Positions 11,237 through 22,192 of a DNA stretch of 64,000 nt are shown piece by piece. Where the stretch lies: the NCBI GenBank assembly GCA_000827265.1, contig KN834767.1, forward strand, positions 343,329-407,328, read 5' to 3'. The number at the start of each line of letters is the position of its first letter. The first letter of the stretch is position 1. The notes below the pieces were generated by a model that did no database searches, had not been told where the DNA came from, and was given only the letters and a program-made list of their open reading frames with translations. This DNA comes from Collybiopsis luxurians FD-317 M1 (taxonomy: Eukaryota > Basidiomycota > Agaricomycetes > Agaricales > Omphalotaceae). A program made the position numbers and the translations under genes.

Positions 11237-13279
11237 CTACAATGGGGGCGCGGTGACCGTCTGATTGTCCGCCTTTGTCATGGTAGTACTCCCATCCAAT
11301 GAAGAAAAATTAGAATACCCCAAATACTCCCCATTCGCATTCATTGCCGCAACTTGGAAAAACGCGAATCCTTCATCATGATCTCCAGTATAGGTCAGCG
11401 TAGTTTCGAAGTCCACCTTACTAACGGCGTTGAGATAAACCGGTAACAAAGGTGACAAAGCTGTAGAGCCAAAGAGTTTCCAGGCTGTAATCTCGGTCGC
11501 GCCGTTCCACCACGCGTACACCGTGACGTTAGTCAACGTTGAGGTGTTGGAAATTTGCATAGATGGCGGAGTGGTGGGCCGGCCAACCCAGTTGTGCAGA
11601 AAGACACGGTAGGAAGAAATGATGTCTGCTTCAGAGGCGAATTGAGCAGACCACTTGATGTTACCGTCCCTGTCGTGCTGAGAAAAGGAGGGGATGGAGC
11701 CCCAGCTGAATACATACATGAATAACCGCTCCATTAAGTAAAACAGAGAACTGACCCGATAATTGATTCACCATTTTCAAGGAGTTGAACGGATCCCTGA
11801 GAAGTGGTCACTGTGCGATTAAACGGGCTACGTGCGTTTATAAGCGAAACCTCTCGATTGCTGGAGTCAAAATTGAGTAGAAGTCCCTGTGAGTAGGGAA
11901 AGTCTTGTTCCGATTGGAAAGCACCATTGTTGAAAACTCTGTTGTGAAAGACGGATGAGTCTTTTTGTGAGGACTGAGAATAGGGCGAAGACTTACGAAA
12001 GAGTAGAAGAGTCATGTATTCTTGCATGATGCTGCCAGGTGAAATTTGCACCTTCTGAAAAATTGAAATTCGACTTCTCTCCGCCCATTCGCCATATAAT
12101 ATCACCAGTCGAGTCGAGAAGGTACAGAGCATGGCAGCTATTCGATCCAGAACAAGAACATCGTTTCCTCATAGACAAGGATAGAGCAATTTAGCCACAT
12201 ACTGTCGAGACGAAACTAGATAATTTCCATCGTCTTGTTTTTGAACGGAGTTTATATGCTAGTTCGAGAATAGATTAGAATTTGAAGAAATATGACCGCA
12301 TATACGAACAAAGTAGTCCCAAGGATCATCGAATGTCCCATTTCCAGCCTGCCCAATCGCTGCATAGCACTCGCTGGGATCAACTTGTCCCAATGGCTGC
12401 CAAGTAACCAGCGCTTTGCCTAGAATACCACTGAGTAGAGAAATAATAAGTAACTGACCGAAAATACCTGTGGCAATATCGACTTCCTGAAAAGCGCTAT
12501 TGTAGATATAGCCATCCTCGGGTCCCCCATAAGCACTTAGATTTGCTGCTTGAGATGGATAAGCAGTCATGATCGCAGTGTTGCTGGGCGTCACTTGGAG
12601 CTTCGAGAAACGGAATGAGGTAAGGATTTATGCCACTGCAATCGGCCAGAATGGACTGCTATCACCTCGTGTATATCAGCTCCAACTCCTAAGTTCACTG
12701 TTGTACTGGTAGGTGAAAGCGTCAAACTCGAAGATCACCTGAGATTTCAGGAAATGTAGACAAACGTACAAATTAGCAACGACCGAGTACGTATTATCGA
12801 TGAGAAGGTTGTAGCCATCTCCGTGCCCTCCAGCATTTGGAGACCCAACTCCTAACCAAACTGCAATATGGTCCGTTCCATTGTACTTTTGCAGTCCCCG
12901 CAAGAAGCCCGGGATAGCGCCAACCAAAGTCCCATTGGGGTTCAAAATCATACCGTAAAGTTCTAATGAAACGAGATCTGTGTGCAAAAATCGAAGAATG
13001 AATTTCAGTGGTAGCAACATTTATAGCCTTCTACTGACACGTACCCAATGGGTAGAAGAAAAAATACCCTTCAGTTTCGCTGTTGGCAGGACAGTCGGCT
13101 GGCGGAAGAGCGAAATTGAGTTGCACAGGGCTGAATGGGGCGGCATTATAAGTTTGGTGAGGAGATATCCCCAGTGCCCCTGATTCATAGTCTTTATTGT
13201 TGCAGTAAGCCACGGAGGCCAGAGTTCCCTTGAAAAGAGCGACTGATAGGAAGACTGATTCTAGGATTGAAACTAGCAT
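11237..13279 (-). CDS. Arylsulfotransferase-like secreted protein, copy 2
   Basis: Very close paralogue of copy 1, with the same exon layout at a constant offset of about 2674 bp at both start and stop. Exon 1 from the ATG at 13279 differs from copy 1 at only a few residues, including a variant signal peptide (LESVFLSVALFKGTLASVAY). The same ASST motifs recur: LVGAIPG, YNGTDHIAVW, QEVDIATG, TWQHHARIHD, ENGESIIGS and SFSQHDRDGNIKW. The C-terminal exon ends identically (KADNQTVTAPPL). No frameshift or internal stop was seen in the exons, so it is probably functional. Copies 1 and 2 are much closer to each other than to copies 3 and 4, indicating a recent local duplication. A TATAAAA-like element lies near 13345. 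Confidence 0.8.
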
Positions 13280-13879
13280 GGTGAGCTGTGGTGTTTCAGA
13301 AATTGAAGTAGTGGATGGAACACTTTTACTTTCGCAAGACGCATTTTATATCATCTAGCGGCGAAGGATAACTCTCCATCAGATTAGTGGCTCAACGTTG
13401 ATTAATGTTGATTAGCCATTCAGCCGGTGGACATGGGCTAATTTCCCAGCGCTTCAATTATTTAGGTTAGGCGCTTCTTGGGACGGCTAATCAAATTAGT
13501 GTTCATCGCTGAGAGCCTGGAGGATTGACTTCTTAATTTGAAGAAAATCGTGTATGCAGAGATATTTTTGAACAGATGATCTAAAGAATACTCACTAGTA
13601 TTATGTGACTTCAGTGTCGACCGACAGCGTGAACTTCAATGGCTCAATAATAGCAAAAGCTAAGGCACAAACGAGCTGTTCTTCAATTTACTTACGGTAC
13701 TGGAGAAGAAATTATCTGCGAGGAAGATTCCAAATAACATTGATTGAAAACGATATACTACGTCCTATGGTACAATGTTATTTGATGAATCTAGCACAAC
13801 ACACTAACAGTCCGACCTATGATAGTCCTAATTCAGCGCAGTAACCAACTCGTATCGTTTGCAAATTCTAATCCACCTC
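13280..13879. other. Intergenic, no gene seen
   Basis: Upstream region of ASST copy 2 and the 3' flank of the repeat protein. The short frames here have no recognisable character. Confidence 0.5.
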
Positions 13880-15693
13880 TTAATCGAGATCGTAGCCGTA
13901 CTCGCGACCAAAGTGGGGACGGTGCTCGTGCTCGAATTCAGGAGGAGGAGGGAAATGACCATGTCCGTGGCTGCCATAAGGACGGTCTTCCATTTCGCCT
14001 GGACCGCCAAAGCCGTGGTGGGGACGGTATCCGTGTGCAAATTCAGGAGGAGGTGGGAAGTGGCCGCCGTGTCCCATAGCTCCTGGACCACCGTGGCCGG
14101 ATCCGAATTCAGAAGGAGGAGGCGGGGGAGGGAAGTGGCTGCCATGCTCCATCTCTCCTGGACCACCGTAGCCGTGGTGAGGACGGTGTTCAAATTCCAT
14201 ACCGCCGTGAGGAGGGTGCTCAAAGCCGTGAGGTTCACCAAGCTCCATATCATCTCCAGGGAAAGCGCGACGGTGGGGTGGAGGCGCTGGGGCTCCCTGT
14301 TGACCAAGGTGGTGGTGTTCATCGTGGTGAGTACCAGCACCTGGAGCTTGACCAGGAGGAGGAGGCGGTCCACGACGGTGAGGCGGGGGTGCCGGAGCTC
14401 CCTGTTGGCCTGGGTGGTGGTGTTCATCATGGTGAGCACCAGCACCTGGAGCTTGACCAGGAGGAGGAGGCGGTCCACGACGGTGAGGCGGGGGTGCTGG
14501 AGCACCCTGCTGACCGGGGTGATGGTGCTCATCGTGGTGAGCACCAGCACCTGGGGCTTGACCAGGAGGGGGAGGTGGTCCACGACGGTGGGGTGGAGGT
14601 GCTGGAGCTCCTTGTTGACCAGGATGGTGGTGTTCGTCGTGGTGAGGAGCGCCTGGAGCTTGGCCAGGAGGGGGAGGACCCCGGCGGTGAGCCTTACGTC
14701 CTGGACCTCCGGGCTTAGGAGGAGGAGGTCCACGGCGTTGAGGTTTGCCACCGGGAGGAGGAGGCTGAGAAGTTCCTCCCTGGTGGTGTTCTTCGCCAGG
14801 GCCTAAAAAAACACCAATAAGAATATGAAAATTAGTATCGAGCACTATGAGCCATACCTTGGTTAGGTCCGCCATGTCCTTTTCCCTCTGGTCCGTGGCC
14901 GTGGGGATCATGTTGGCCAGGTGGGGGTCCTTGATGACCCTGCTGTCCTGGTGGACCTAGAAATAATGAGACAACCAGAACAAGCCAAAGACGACCAAAC
15001 ATACCGTGAGCTTGGGGTGGGGCACCACCCTGATGTTGAGGAGGAGGTGCTTTACCACCTGGACCTACAAAAAAGATAGTTGGTCAGAGATGAGAATCAG
15101 AATAAGAAAGAAGAAAACATACCGTTGCGGCGGCTCATACCGTGAGGAGGTGCACCGGCACCCCCAGGACCACCGTGACCTTGACCTTCCGGTCCTCCTG
15201 AGCCCCCGTGCTGTCCTTGAGGCGGCGGCGGCGGCATTTCTCCTTGCTTACCCGGTCCGCCATGACCATGACCCTCTGGTCCAGGGTTAGCGTGCTGGCC
15301 TGGGTGAGACATTCCTCCAGGTGCTCCAGGGCCGCCATGACCACCGTGACCACCGCCGGGTGCACCAGGGCCTGCATCAGGTGCACCGTGACCACTGCCG
15401 GGTTTACTGGGACCGTCATGCCCTCCTGGAGGAGGCGGCATTCCGCCGTGCTGACTACCAGGACCTCCATGCTGAGACATACCACCCTCGGGACCTCCAG
15501 CGTGACCAGGCTGAGGAGGAGGCGGTCCTTGCTGACCGCCGGGACCACTCGTCGAAGGTGGCTCGGGGAAACGACGGCCGAGAGCGGTAGCAGTAGAGGT
15601 GGCAGCACCATCACCTGGAGGAACGGGAACGGCGAGAACTGAAGCAGCTCCCACAGTAAGGAGCGCTGCAACAACAGATCGAGAATGAACCAT
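13880..15693 (-). CDS. Secreted Pro/Gly/His-rich repeat protein with dibasic-bounded repeats
   Basis: No domain is recognised. Four exons (15123-15693, 15005-15064, 14858-14956, 13880-14802) join in phase to 550 residues. The two middle exons are 60 and 99 bp, both multiples of three. The N-terminus is a clear signal peptide (VVAALLTVGAASVLA), followed by an early Arg-Arg (LGRRF). The next 200 residues are Gly/Pro/His/Gln-rich. The last exon holds four tandem units of about 35 residues, each with PPPPPGQAPGAGA and HHDEHHH and ending APAPPPHRR. Three looser units with HFPPPPEF and GGPGEME follow. The Arg-Arg at each boundary suits cleavage by a Kex2-type protease. The His clusters could bind metal. 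Function is unknown: it could be a wall protein or a repeat-peptide precursor. A minus-strand TATAAAA sits at 15849-15855. Confidence 0.75.
14266..14685 (-). repeat. Four tandem 105-bp coding repeats
   Basis: Near-identical units recur at a 105-bp period (equivalent points near 14294, 14401, 14506 and 14611) within the last exon of the Pro/His-rich secreted protein. The period is a multiple of three, so copy-number change would keep frame. The unit nearest the N-terminus is slightly shorter and the one nearest the C-terminus has diverged a little (GAGT, HHHLG). Confidence 0.85.
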
Positions 15694-16389
15694 CTTGATT
15701 TAGAAAAAGAAAGCCGAATTCAAATGAAATAAAAAAGTTGGATATGAGAAGGCGCACGGCACCGAATAAAGGATGGTAAGAGTGTGAAGAGGTGAGGGGA
15801 TTGGAAGAGACCAGCTCTGACGAATTAGAAGCAGAGATTGCATCCTACTTTTATACCTCTCCCAACCTTCCACTCGAGATCCTTTCTGCCCAGACACGAC
15901 GCGAGTGTTGATGCGAAGGTATGCGATTTCCAACTTGAAACTCCAAAGCCGACCCGGGACAACTGATAGACTGCGGGAGGTATTTGATTTCCCTGGTTTT
16001 TTGGAGAGGGAACTGCGGACGGAGGGAGAAGGATCTGGCTGCCGAAGTCATAAGTCTTGAACGGTAACGAAGATTTTATTCCTTTTACAAAGCATCTCTT
16101 TGAGTACCTCTGTCGACGAAGCATAGGCACAATTATTCGCTCGTCCTGAATAAGATTAAATTCTGACGGTCCTGAAGAGCGCGGAATGTCGAAGGCAGTT
16201 TCCGGCGGCGAGGCCTCGGACACGCGTTCCGTCACTGCGTATGGCGGTGATTCGGCCAGCGAACCGCTGCGGGTGTGATCGAACGGGTTAAGATATGTTG
16301 TATGAGCGGAGAGGCGTGAGTGGCGTGTTATTAAGAAGCATTGTAATCCAGAAACGTTACGAAAGAGGGCTGATGCGTATATCGTTCAC
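15694..16389. other. Promoter region of the repeat protein and spacer
   Basis: A minus-strand TATAAAA at 15849-15855 lies about 155 bp upstream of the ATG at 15693. Nothing else coding was seen up to the esterase fragment. Confidence 0.5.
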
Positions 16390-16750
16390 AGACGTGATGG
16401 CGCGCGTTTTTCCAGTGGATTGTTAAGTGATGTTCCAGTGGGCGCTTGAAAACACGGATTTCGTTGTGTGTTCGCTTGCTAATAGCATCGTTAGTTGCGG
16501 AAGCTTGAGGTACACGCCAACCTAAATCGCCTACAAGGGAGTCGACGAGCGTCATTGAGGTTTAAGGGAGCTAGCTGAACAGGTAAACACTGACCAGTCG
16601 GAAGTGCTGCGTATTGGATTCCCAAATAACTAGCAAAAATATTGGCCTCGTCAATGATACGTTGATATTTGGCATGTCATAGATCGAGCCCGGCTTCTTC
16701 TTGAAGCTGGGCTACGTTAAACGTCGGTAGCTCACTGCCATGGCGCGATT
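16390..16750 (-). pseudogene. Carboxylesterase 5' fragment, broken
   Basis: This stretch matches the 5' part of the carboxylesterase gene (about 6430-6730) across exons and intron: the TGGCGCGCGTTTTTCCAGTGGAT stretch, the GGCGCTTGAAAACACGGAT stretch, and the YLGIRYAA-type exon with its acceptor. The frame is broken: where the intact gene reads D-L-G-Y, this copy reads D-L-stop-H. The signal-peptide region is displaced by a short hairpin-forming insertion at about 16687-16711. The rest of the gene is absent. It is a truncated duplicate separated from its parent by about 10 kb of ASST genes. Confidence 0.8.
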
Positions 16751-17242
16751 CAGACTTTGTGGACTTATGAGTAGCATGGGTGATAGAATGAAGTTGTGTT
16801 TACGCGTCGTTCGCGTATGGCGTAGCCGGATTGATAGCGGGGGGCAGGCTTAAGTTCGAGCTTGAGATGGAGAGTAGGATATATTGAAAGTTTTCTTCTA
16901 TGTACTGTACTTGGAACACTTTTGAATAAATTTATGTTTAGCAAATGCGAAGATTCCTTACCTGCTTAATCCGATATCCTTGATATTATTCCTCCTAGCA
17001 AATTCTCCCGTTTCATTCTGGTAGGTTCCGCAGGGCTCAAAGTGTCAGAGACGTTTGGATTTGGCGGTTCGAGTGAAAAACAACGGGAAACCTGTGGGAA
17101 ACCTGTCATGGCACACATCAAGCTCCCGTACGCGTGGGCGCTTGTGCCGTCTTTTACTGCGAAAACCGCTAAACATGCTAGCTACATACCGCTTCCCCAT
17201 CATGATTTTGGGGACTGCATAATTTCTGAGAGCCTATCGTCC
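16751..17242. other. Intergenic, no gene seen
   Basis: Between the esterase remnant and ASST copy 3. Only short frames without protein character were seen. Confidence 0.45.
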
Positions 17243-19270
17243 CTACAACTCAAAGAAAAAGACAGCACGCATATAGCGGTATAAAACTTGCAGTAATGAG
17301 TCCTCCTTCACGTGAAAGGTATTCCCGCCCAACGATGCAGCGTCAGAATACGCCAAAATTTCTCCATTCGCATCTATCGCAGCCACTCGAAAGGTCTCAT
17401 AACCCTCTTCTCCATTATATCTCAATGTACTTTCAAAGTCCACTTTGCTAACGGCGTCAAGGAAAGTCGGTGCAGAAGGAGTAGAAGCTGTGAAACCAAA
17501 AAGTTTCCAGGCTGAGACTTCAGTCGCGCCATTCCACCACGCGTAAACCGTGATGTTTTTCGACGTCGAAGTGTTGGAAATCTGCATGGACGGTGGGATA
17601 GTGGGCCGACCGACCCAGTTGTGTAGAAAGACGCGATAGGCACCAAAATCGTTTTGACTTGGGGAGAATTGAGCAGACCATTTGATCTCCCCGTTTGCGT
17701 CGTGCTGAGAAAAATATGATACACTCCCCCAACTGAAAAATTTCAGTACTCAGGCATCATTTACAGCGACTTCTTCAAAAAAACTAACCCAACGATAGAT
17801 TCTCCATTTTCAAGGAATTGAACAGATCCCCGAGAAGCTGATGGTTTACGGTTAAATGGATTTCGTATATTTTTAATTGAAACTTCTTTGTCAACATTGT
17901 TGTAGTCGAATTTGAGGAGGAAACCCTGCGCGAAAGGGAGATCTTCGACCCAGTTTGCCGCCCCGTTGTTGAATAGTCTACATTAACGGTTAATATACGA
18001 ATGGATGGAGCTTCAAACAACTAACGAGACGGTGCTGTGATTGTGAATCCTCGCGTGATGTTGCCAGCTAAATTCTATTCCTTTAGGAAGGACAAAGTCT
18101 GACTTTTTCCCGCCCATCCGCCAAATGATGTCTCCGGATGGGTGGACGAGATATAGTGCATGGCACCTATCAATAATTCAAAACTCTGCTCTTTAGTCCA
18201 GTTATCAACGAAAACATACTGCCTGGACGAGATCAAATAATTTCCATCATCTTGTTTTTGAATCGAGTTGATGTGCTATATGGTTTAAAGCCGTCGCTAA
18301 GATTAAAAAAGGAATTGGGAAGATGGGTACGCACGAAATAATCCCAAGGATGTTCGCGAATCCCTTTGCCAGCATCTCCGATTGCTGCATAGCATTCGCT
18401 GGGATCGACATGCTCCAATGCTCGCCAGGTGAAGAGTACTCTACCTAGGGACGTTAAACTACATAACTTCTTGAATGGCAAGAGAGTACCTGTAGCAATA
18501 TCGACTTCTTGAACAGCTCCATCGGCGATATAACCATCCTCGGGGCCACCATAAGCACTCAGGTTAGCTGCTCGAGGAGGATATGCAGTCATAATGGCCG
18601 TTTGGTTCGACGTGATTTCGAGCTAGTGATGAAGTTAACTTAAGAGGAGTGATTGTCATTATAAATGCCTACTTACCTCGTGAAAATCCGCTCCAACCCC
18701 AAGGTTCACCGTCGTACTGGAACTGATCAGTGTCTAGTACATCATTTAAGGAAAGCAGGACATACAAGTTTGCAACGGGAGAATAAGTATGATCGAGGAG
18801 AACAATATAGCCTCTTCCATAGGCTTGGTGTCCTGGCTCATACTGGCCGTCCCAGATTGCAATATGATCTGCGCCGTTGTACTTGTGCAATCCCAGAAAG
18901 ATTCCAGGAATAGCTCCAACTAATGTGCCGTTGGGGTTTAAAATGATGATATGGTCCTGCATCATTACTACGCCTATACTCGGCAAATCAACGGACAGGC
19001 CAGTTGCCAGCAGTTGAGCTGCGTGTTACACGTACCGCTTGGGGTAAAAAAGAAATAACCACTCACATCATTGTTCGCTGGACATTCTGTGGGCGGAAGA
19101 GCGTAATTAAGTTGAATGGGATGGAATGGAGCAGCTTGGTATGTTTGGTAAGGCGAGGTACCCAAAGCTCCCGATTCGTAGTCAGCATTTTCACAAAAGG
19201 CGACGGAAGCAAGGCATTTTCCGGAGAAGGCGACTAAGAGGAGAAGAGGGCCGAGCAGAAAGACGAACAT
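17243..19270 (-). CDS. Arylsulfotransferase-like secreted protein, copy 3
   Basis: Third member of the array, clearly the same family but diverged from copies 1 and 2. From the ATG at 19270 there is a hydrophobic signal peptide (LLGPLLLLVAFSGKCLASVAF). Then come the family motifs: YQAAPFHPIQLNYALPP, IILNPNGTLVGAIPG, YNGADHIAIWDG, QEVDIATG, an ALEHVDPSECYAAIGDAG stretch and VSAWKLFG. The C-terminal exon reads VSKVDFESTLRYNGEEGYE but its tail (after ASLGGN) differs completely from the other copies and runs on to a TAA/TAG-type stop near 17243. This suggests that the original terminus was lost or changed. About nine exons; no internal disruption was seen. Confidence 0.75.
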
Positions 19271-19783
19271 GGTAATAAGCTACAGCAAAGATGGCGCGGG
19301 ATGCCCGCTGGGTAGTGGCAAGGGCTTTGACGACATACCAGTATTGTTGTCAGTGCCAGTGTCAGTATTTGGCTTTACATAAAGTTAAGTAGAATTCGTA
19401 CGTATCTCAAATCTTATCTTATCTGGGGCACGTAATGGCTTTCTATGCATGATCGCGTTCCCTCGGTGTTCGAACTTCAACTTACGATGATAGCAATGGA
19501 CGAGGGAGTCCGGACCTCACTGATACCTTCTGGCAAAAAATTTCAACTTTCTTTCAACATCGACAAAGAAGCCAAACGCGCCGGCTCAAAGTTTTGTTCT
19601 GCCTCTCTCCTCGGAAACAGAGGATCATGCAAAATCAGCTACTGGCTACCTCCTATGCTATATATGTGCGCTACAGCTGCATGCAAGCGGGACATGCTAG
19701 CAGCTACATCCATCCCATTGAATGCTGAACCTGACAAGGTATTAATCAATCAAAGAATCATAAGACGACATGCGACAGAATTT

Positions 19784-21797
19784 TCAGTATCGAGTGCCCA
19801 TAACCGTCTGGCTATCCGCCTTCACATCAATCTCACCATCCAACGATACAAGGTCGGAATATGCCAAAATCTCTCCGTTCGCATCTATCGCAGCCACCCG
19901 AAACATCTCATAGTCCTCTTCCCCAGCATATCTCAACGTACTTTCAAAATCCACTTTACTGACGACATCGAGAAAAGTCAGTGCCAAAGGATTTGAAATT
20001 GCAGAACCAAAAAGTTGCCAGGCTGAAACTTCAGTCGCGCCGTTCCACCATGCATAAACCGTGACATTGTTCGACGTCGAAGTGTTGGAAATCTGCATAG
20101 ATGGCAGAGTAGAGGGCCGACCGACCCAGTCGTGTAGAAACACGCGGTAGGCACCGTTATCATTCTGACTTGGGGCGAATTGAGCGGACCATTTAATCTC
20201 CCCATTTGCGTCGTGCTGAGAAAAGTATGGCGAAGTGCCCCAACTGAAAGTTTGAATACTTAGGCGTTAGGTGCCATTCACAGCAATACCCTCGAAAAAG
20301 ACTGACCCAACAATAGATTCTCCATTTTCGAGGAGTTGAATAGATCCCCTAGCGGCTGCAGGCTTTCGATTAAATGGACTTTGTATATTTATAATCGAAA
20401 TCTCTCTGTCAACATTGCTGTAGTCAAATTTGAGGAGGAATGCCTGCGGGAAAGGAAGGTCTTTGACAAAGTGTGTAGCTCCATTGTTGAACAATCTGTA
20501 TCAGGAGTTAATATTTGAATGGATGGAGCTTCAAACAACTAACGAGAGGATGCTTCGGTTATAGATCCTCGCGTGGTGTTGCCAGCTAAATTCTATTCCT
20601 TTAGGGAGGACAAAATCCGACATTTTCCCGCCCATCCGCCAAATAATGTCTCCGGATGGGTGGATGAGATAGAGTACATGGCAGCTATCAACAATTCAAA
20701 TCTCTGCTTTATTTCTTAGTCCTTGAAAGAGTGTAAAGAACATACTGCCTGGATGAGACCAAATAATTTCCATCGTCTTGTTTTTGAATCGAGTTGATGT
20801 GCTGTGTGGCATAAAGCTGTAAGAGTAGAAGGGAATTGGGAAGACGGGTACGTACGAAGTAATCCCAAGGATATTCTCGAGTCCCTTTGCCAGTAGCATC
20901 TCCCATTGCCGCATAACACTCGCCGGGATCGACATGTTCCGATGCTCTCCAGGTGAACAGTGCTCTACCTAGGAATGTTGGATGTCTGTACACGACTCTG
21001 AATGAAAAGAGGTACCTGTAGTAATATCAACTTCTTGAACAACGCCGTCGGCGATATAACCATTCTCGGGGCCACCATAAGCACTCAGGTTAGCTGCTTG
21101 AGGAGGATATGCCACCATGATGGCTGTTTTATTCGACGTAATTTCGAGCTCATGATGAAGGACTTGAACTAGAAACAGTGATTCTCATTACAAAGAACGC
21201 TTACCTCGTGATGATCTGCGCCAACCCCAAGGTTTACTGTCGTCCTGGAGTTGATCAATGTCTACACCATTCATGTAAAGAAGGTCATACAAGTTTGCGA
21301 CAGGAGAATAAGTATTATCCAGAAGAACGATATAACCTCTTCCATAGGCTCTGCGTCCTGGCTCATACTGGCCTTTCCAAACCGCAACATGATCTACGCC
21401 GTTGTACTTGTGTAGTCCCATAAAGGTCCCAGGAATAGCTCCAACCAATGTACCATTGGGGTTTAGAATTAAGACGTGGTCTTGCATGATAACGACGCCT
21501 CCAGAAGTCAGCTCAACAGACAGGCCAGTTACCATCGATCAATGAGAATTCACACATACCGGCTGGGGTAAGAAAGAAATAACCTTGCACATCGTTGTTT
21601 GCCGGACAGTTTGTTGGCGGAAGAGCATAATTAAGTTGAATGGGGTGGAATGGAGCAGCTTGATATGTTTGGTAAGGGGATATACCCAATGCTCCAGATT
21701 CATAATCAGCATTTTCACAAAAGGCGACGGAAGCAAGAGATTTCTGGGAGAAAGCAACTACTGAGAGGAGAATAGAGCCGAGTAGAAAGGCGAACAT
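19784..21797 (-). CDS. Arylsulfotransferase-like secreted protein, copy 4
   Basis: Fourth copy, closest to copy 3, with an offset of about 2.53 kb between starts. From the ATG at 21797: a signal peptide (LLGSILLSVVAFSQKSLASVAF), YQAAPFHPIQLNYALPP, LILNPNGTLVGAIPG, YNGVDHVAVWKG, YGRGYIVLLDNTYSPVANL, an EHVDPGECYAAMGDA stretch, the ENGESIVGS motif, VSAWQLFG and the C-terminal VSKVDFESTLRYAGEEDYE, ending at a stop near 19784. The exon structure matches the other copies. A minus-strand ATATAAAGG lies near 21827. The upstream DNA of copies 3 and 4 shares a CAGTGTCAGTATTTxGCTTTACAT element (about 19350-19380 and 21867-21893), showing that promoters were duplicated with the genes. Confidence 0.75.
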
Positions 21798-21904
21798 GGT
21801 AAGCTACGGTAAGCGTAGAGCCCACCTTTATATTGTTGGCCAAAGGGGAGGCCTGCGTGATTCCTGTCAGTGTCAGTATTTTGCTTTACATCCAACATAT
21901 CTTC

Positions 21905-22075
21905 AAGTGAATGTACTTTCAAAATCCACTTTACTAACGACATCAAGAAAGGTCCGTGCCAAAGGAGTTGACTGTAGAACCAAAAAGTTGCCAGGCTGAT
22001 TGCAGGCTGAAACTTTCGCGCCGTTCCACCACGCGATATTGTTCAAAGTCGAAGTGTTGGAAATCTGCATACATA
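21905..22075 (-). pseudogene. ASST C-terminal exon fragment, degenerate
   Basis: About 170 bp match the last exon of the ASST genes in reverse order of the array: remains of QISNTSTS, WNGA, SAWQLFGS and VSKVDFEST are recognisable. An internal duplication near 21995-22010 (CAGGCTGA repeated) and frame breaks occur. Nothing of the upstream exons remains. This is a fifth, decayed copy lying directly against the 3' end of the Crinkler/RHS-like gene. Confidence 0.75.
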
Positions 22076-22192
22076 TTGGTGTTCATGTATTCGTTACTAA
22101 CATGTACGTTTTGCATACATATACAATGAAGTAGAAAGTAGTAGTACTTATAATCTGGTCGCGCGACATACATGGTAACATTGAATTGCAAC

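Noticed and set aside
13859..14806. Long open frames on the plus strand opposite the Pro/His-rich gene
   Set aside because: They are shadows of the repeats. Codons for Pro, Gly and His read backwards give Arg, Val and Trp-rich nonsense. The minus strand has the signal peptide and the introns.
8564..22075. Secondary-metabolite cluster around the ASST array
   Set aside because: No synthase, P450 or transporter lies among the ASST genes. The terpene synthase is separated by the Crinkler, SRP72 and fusion genes.
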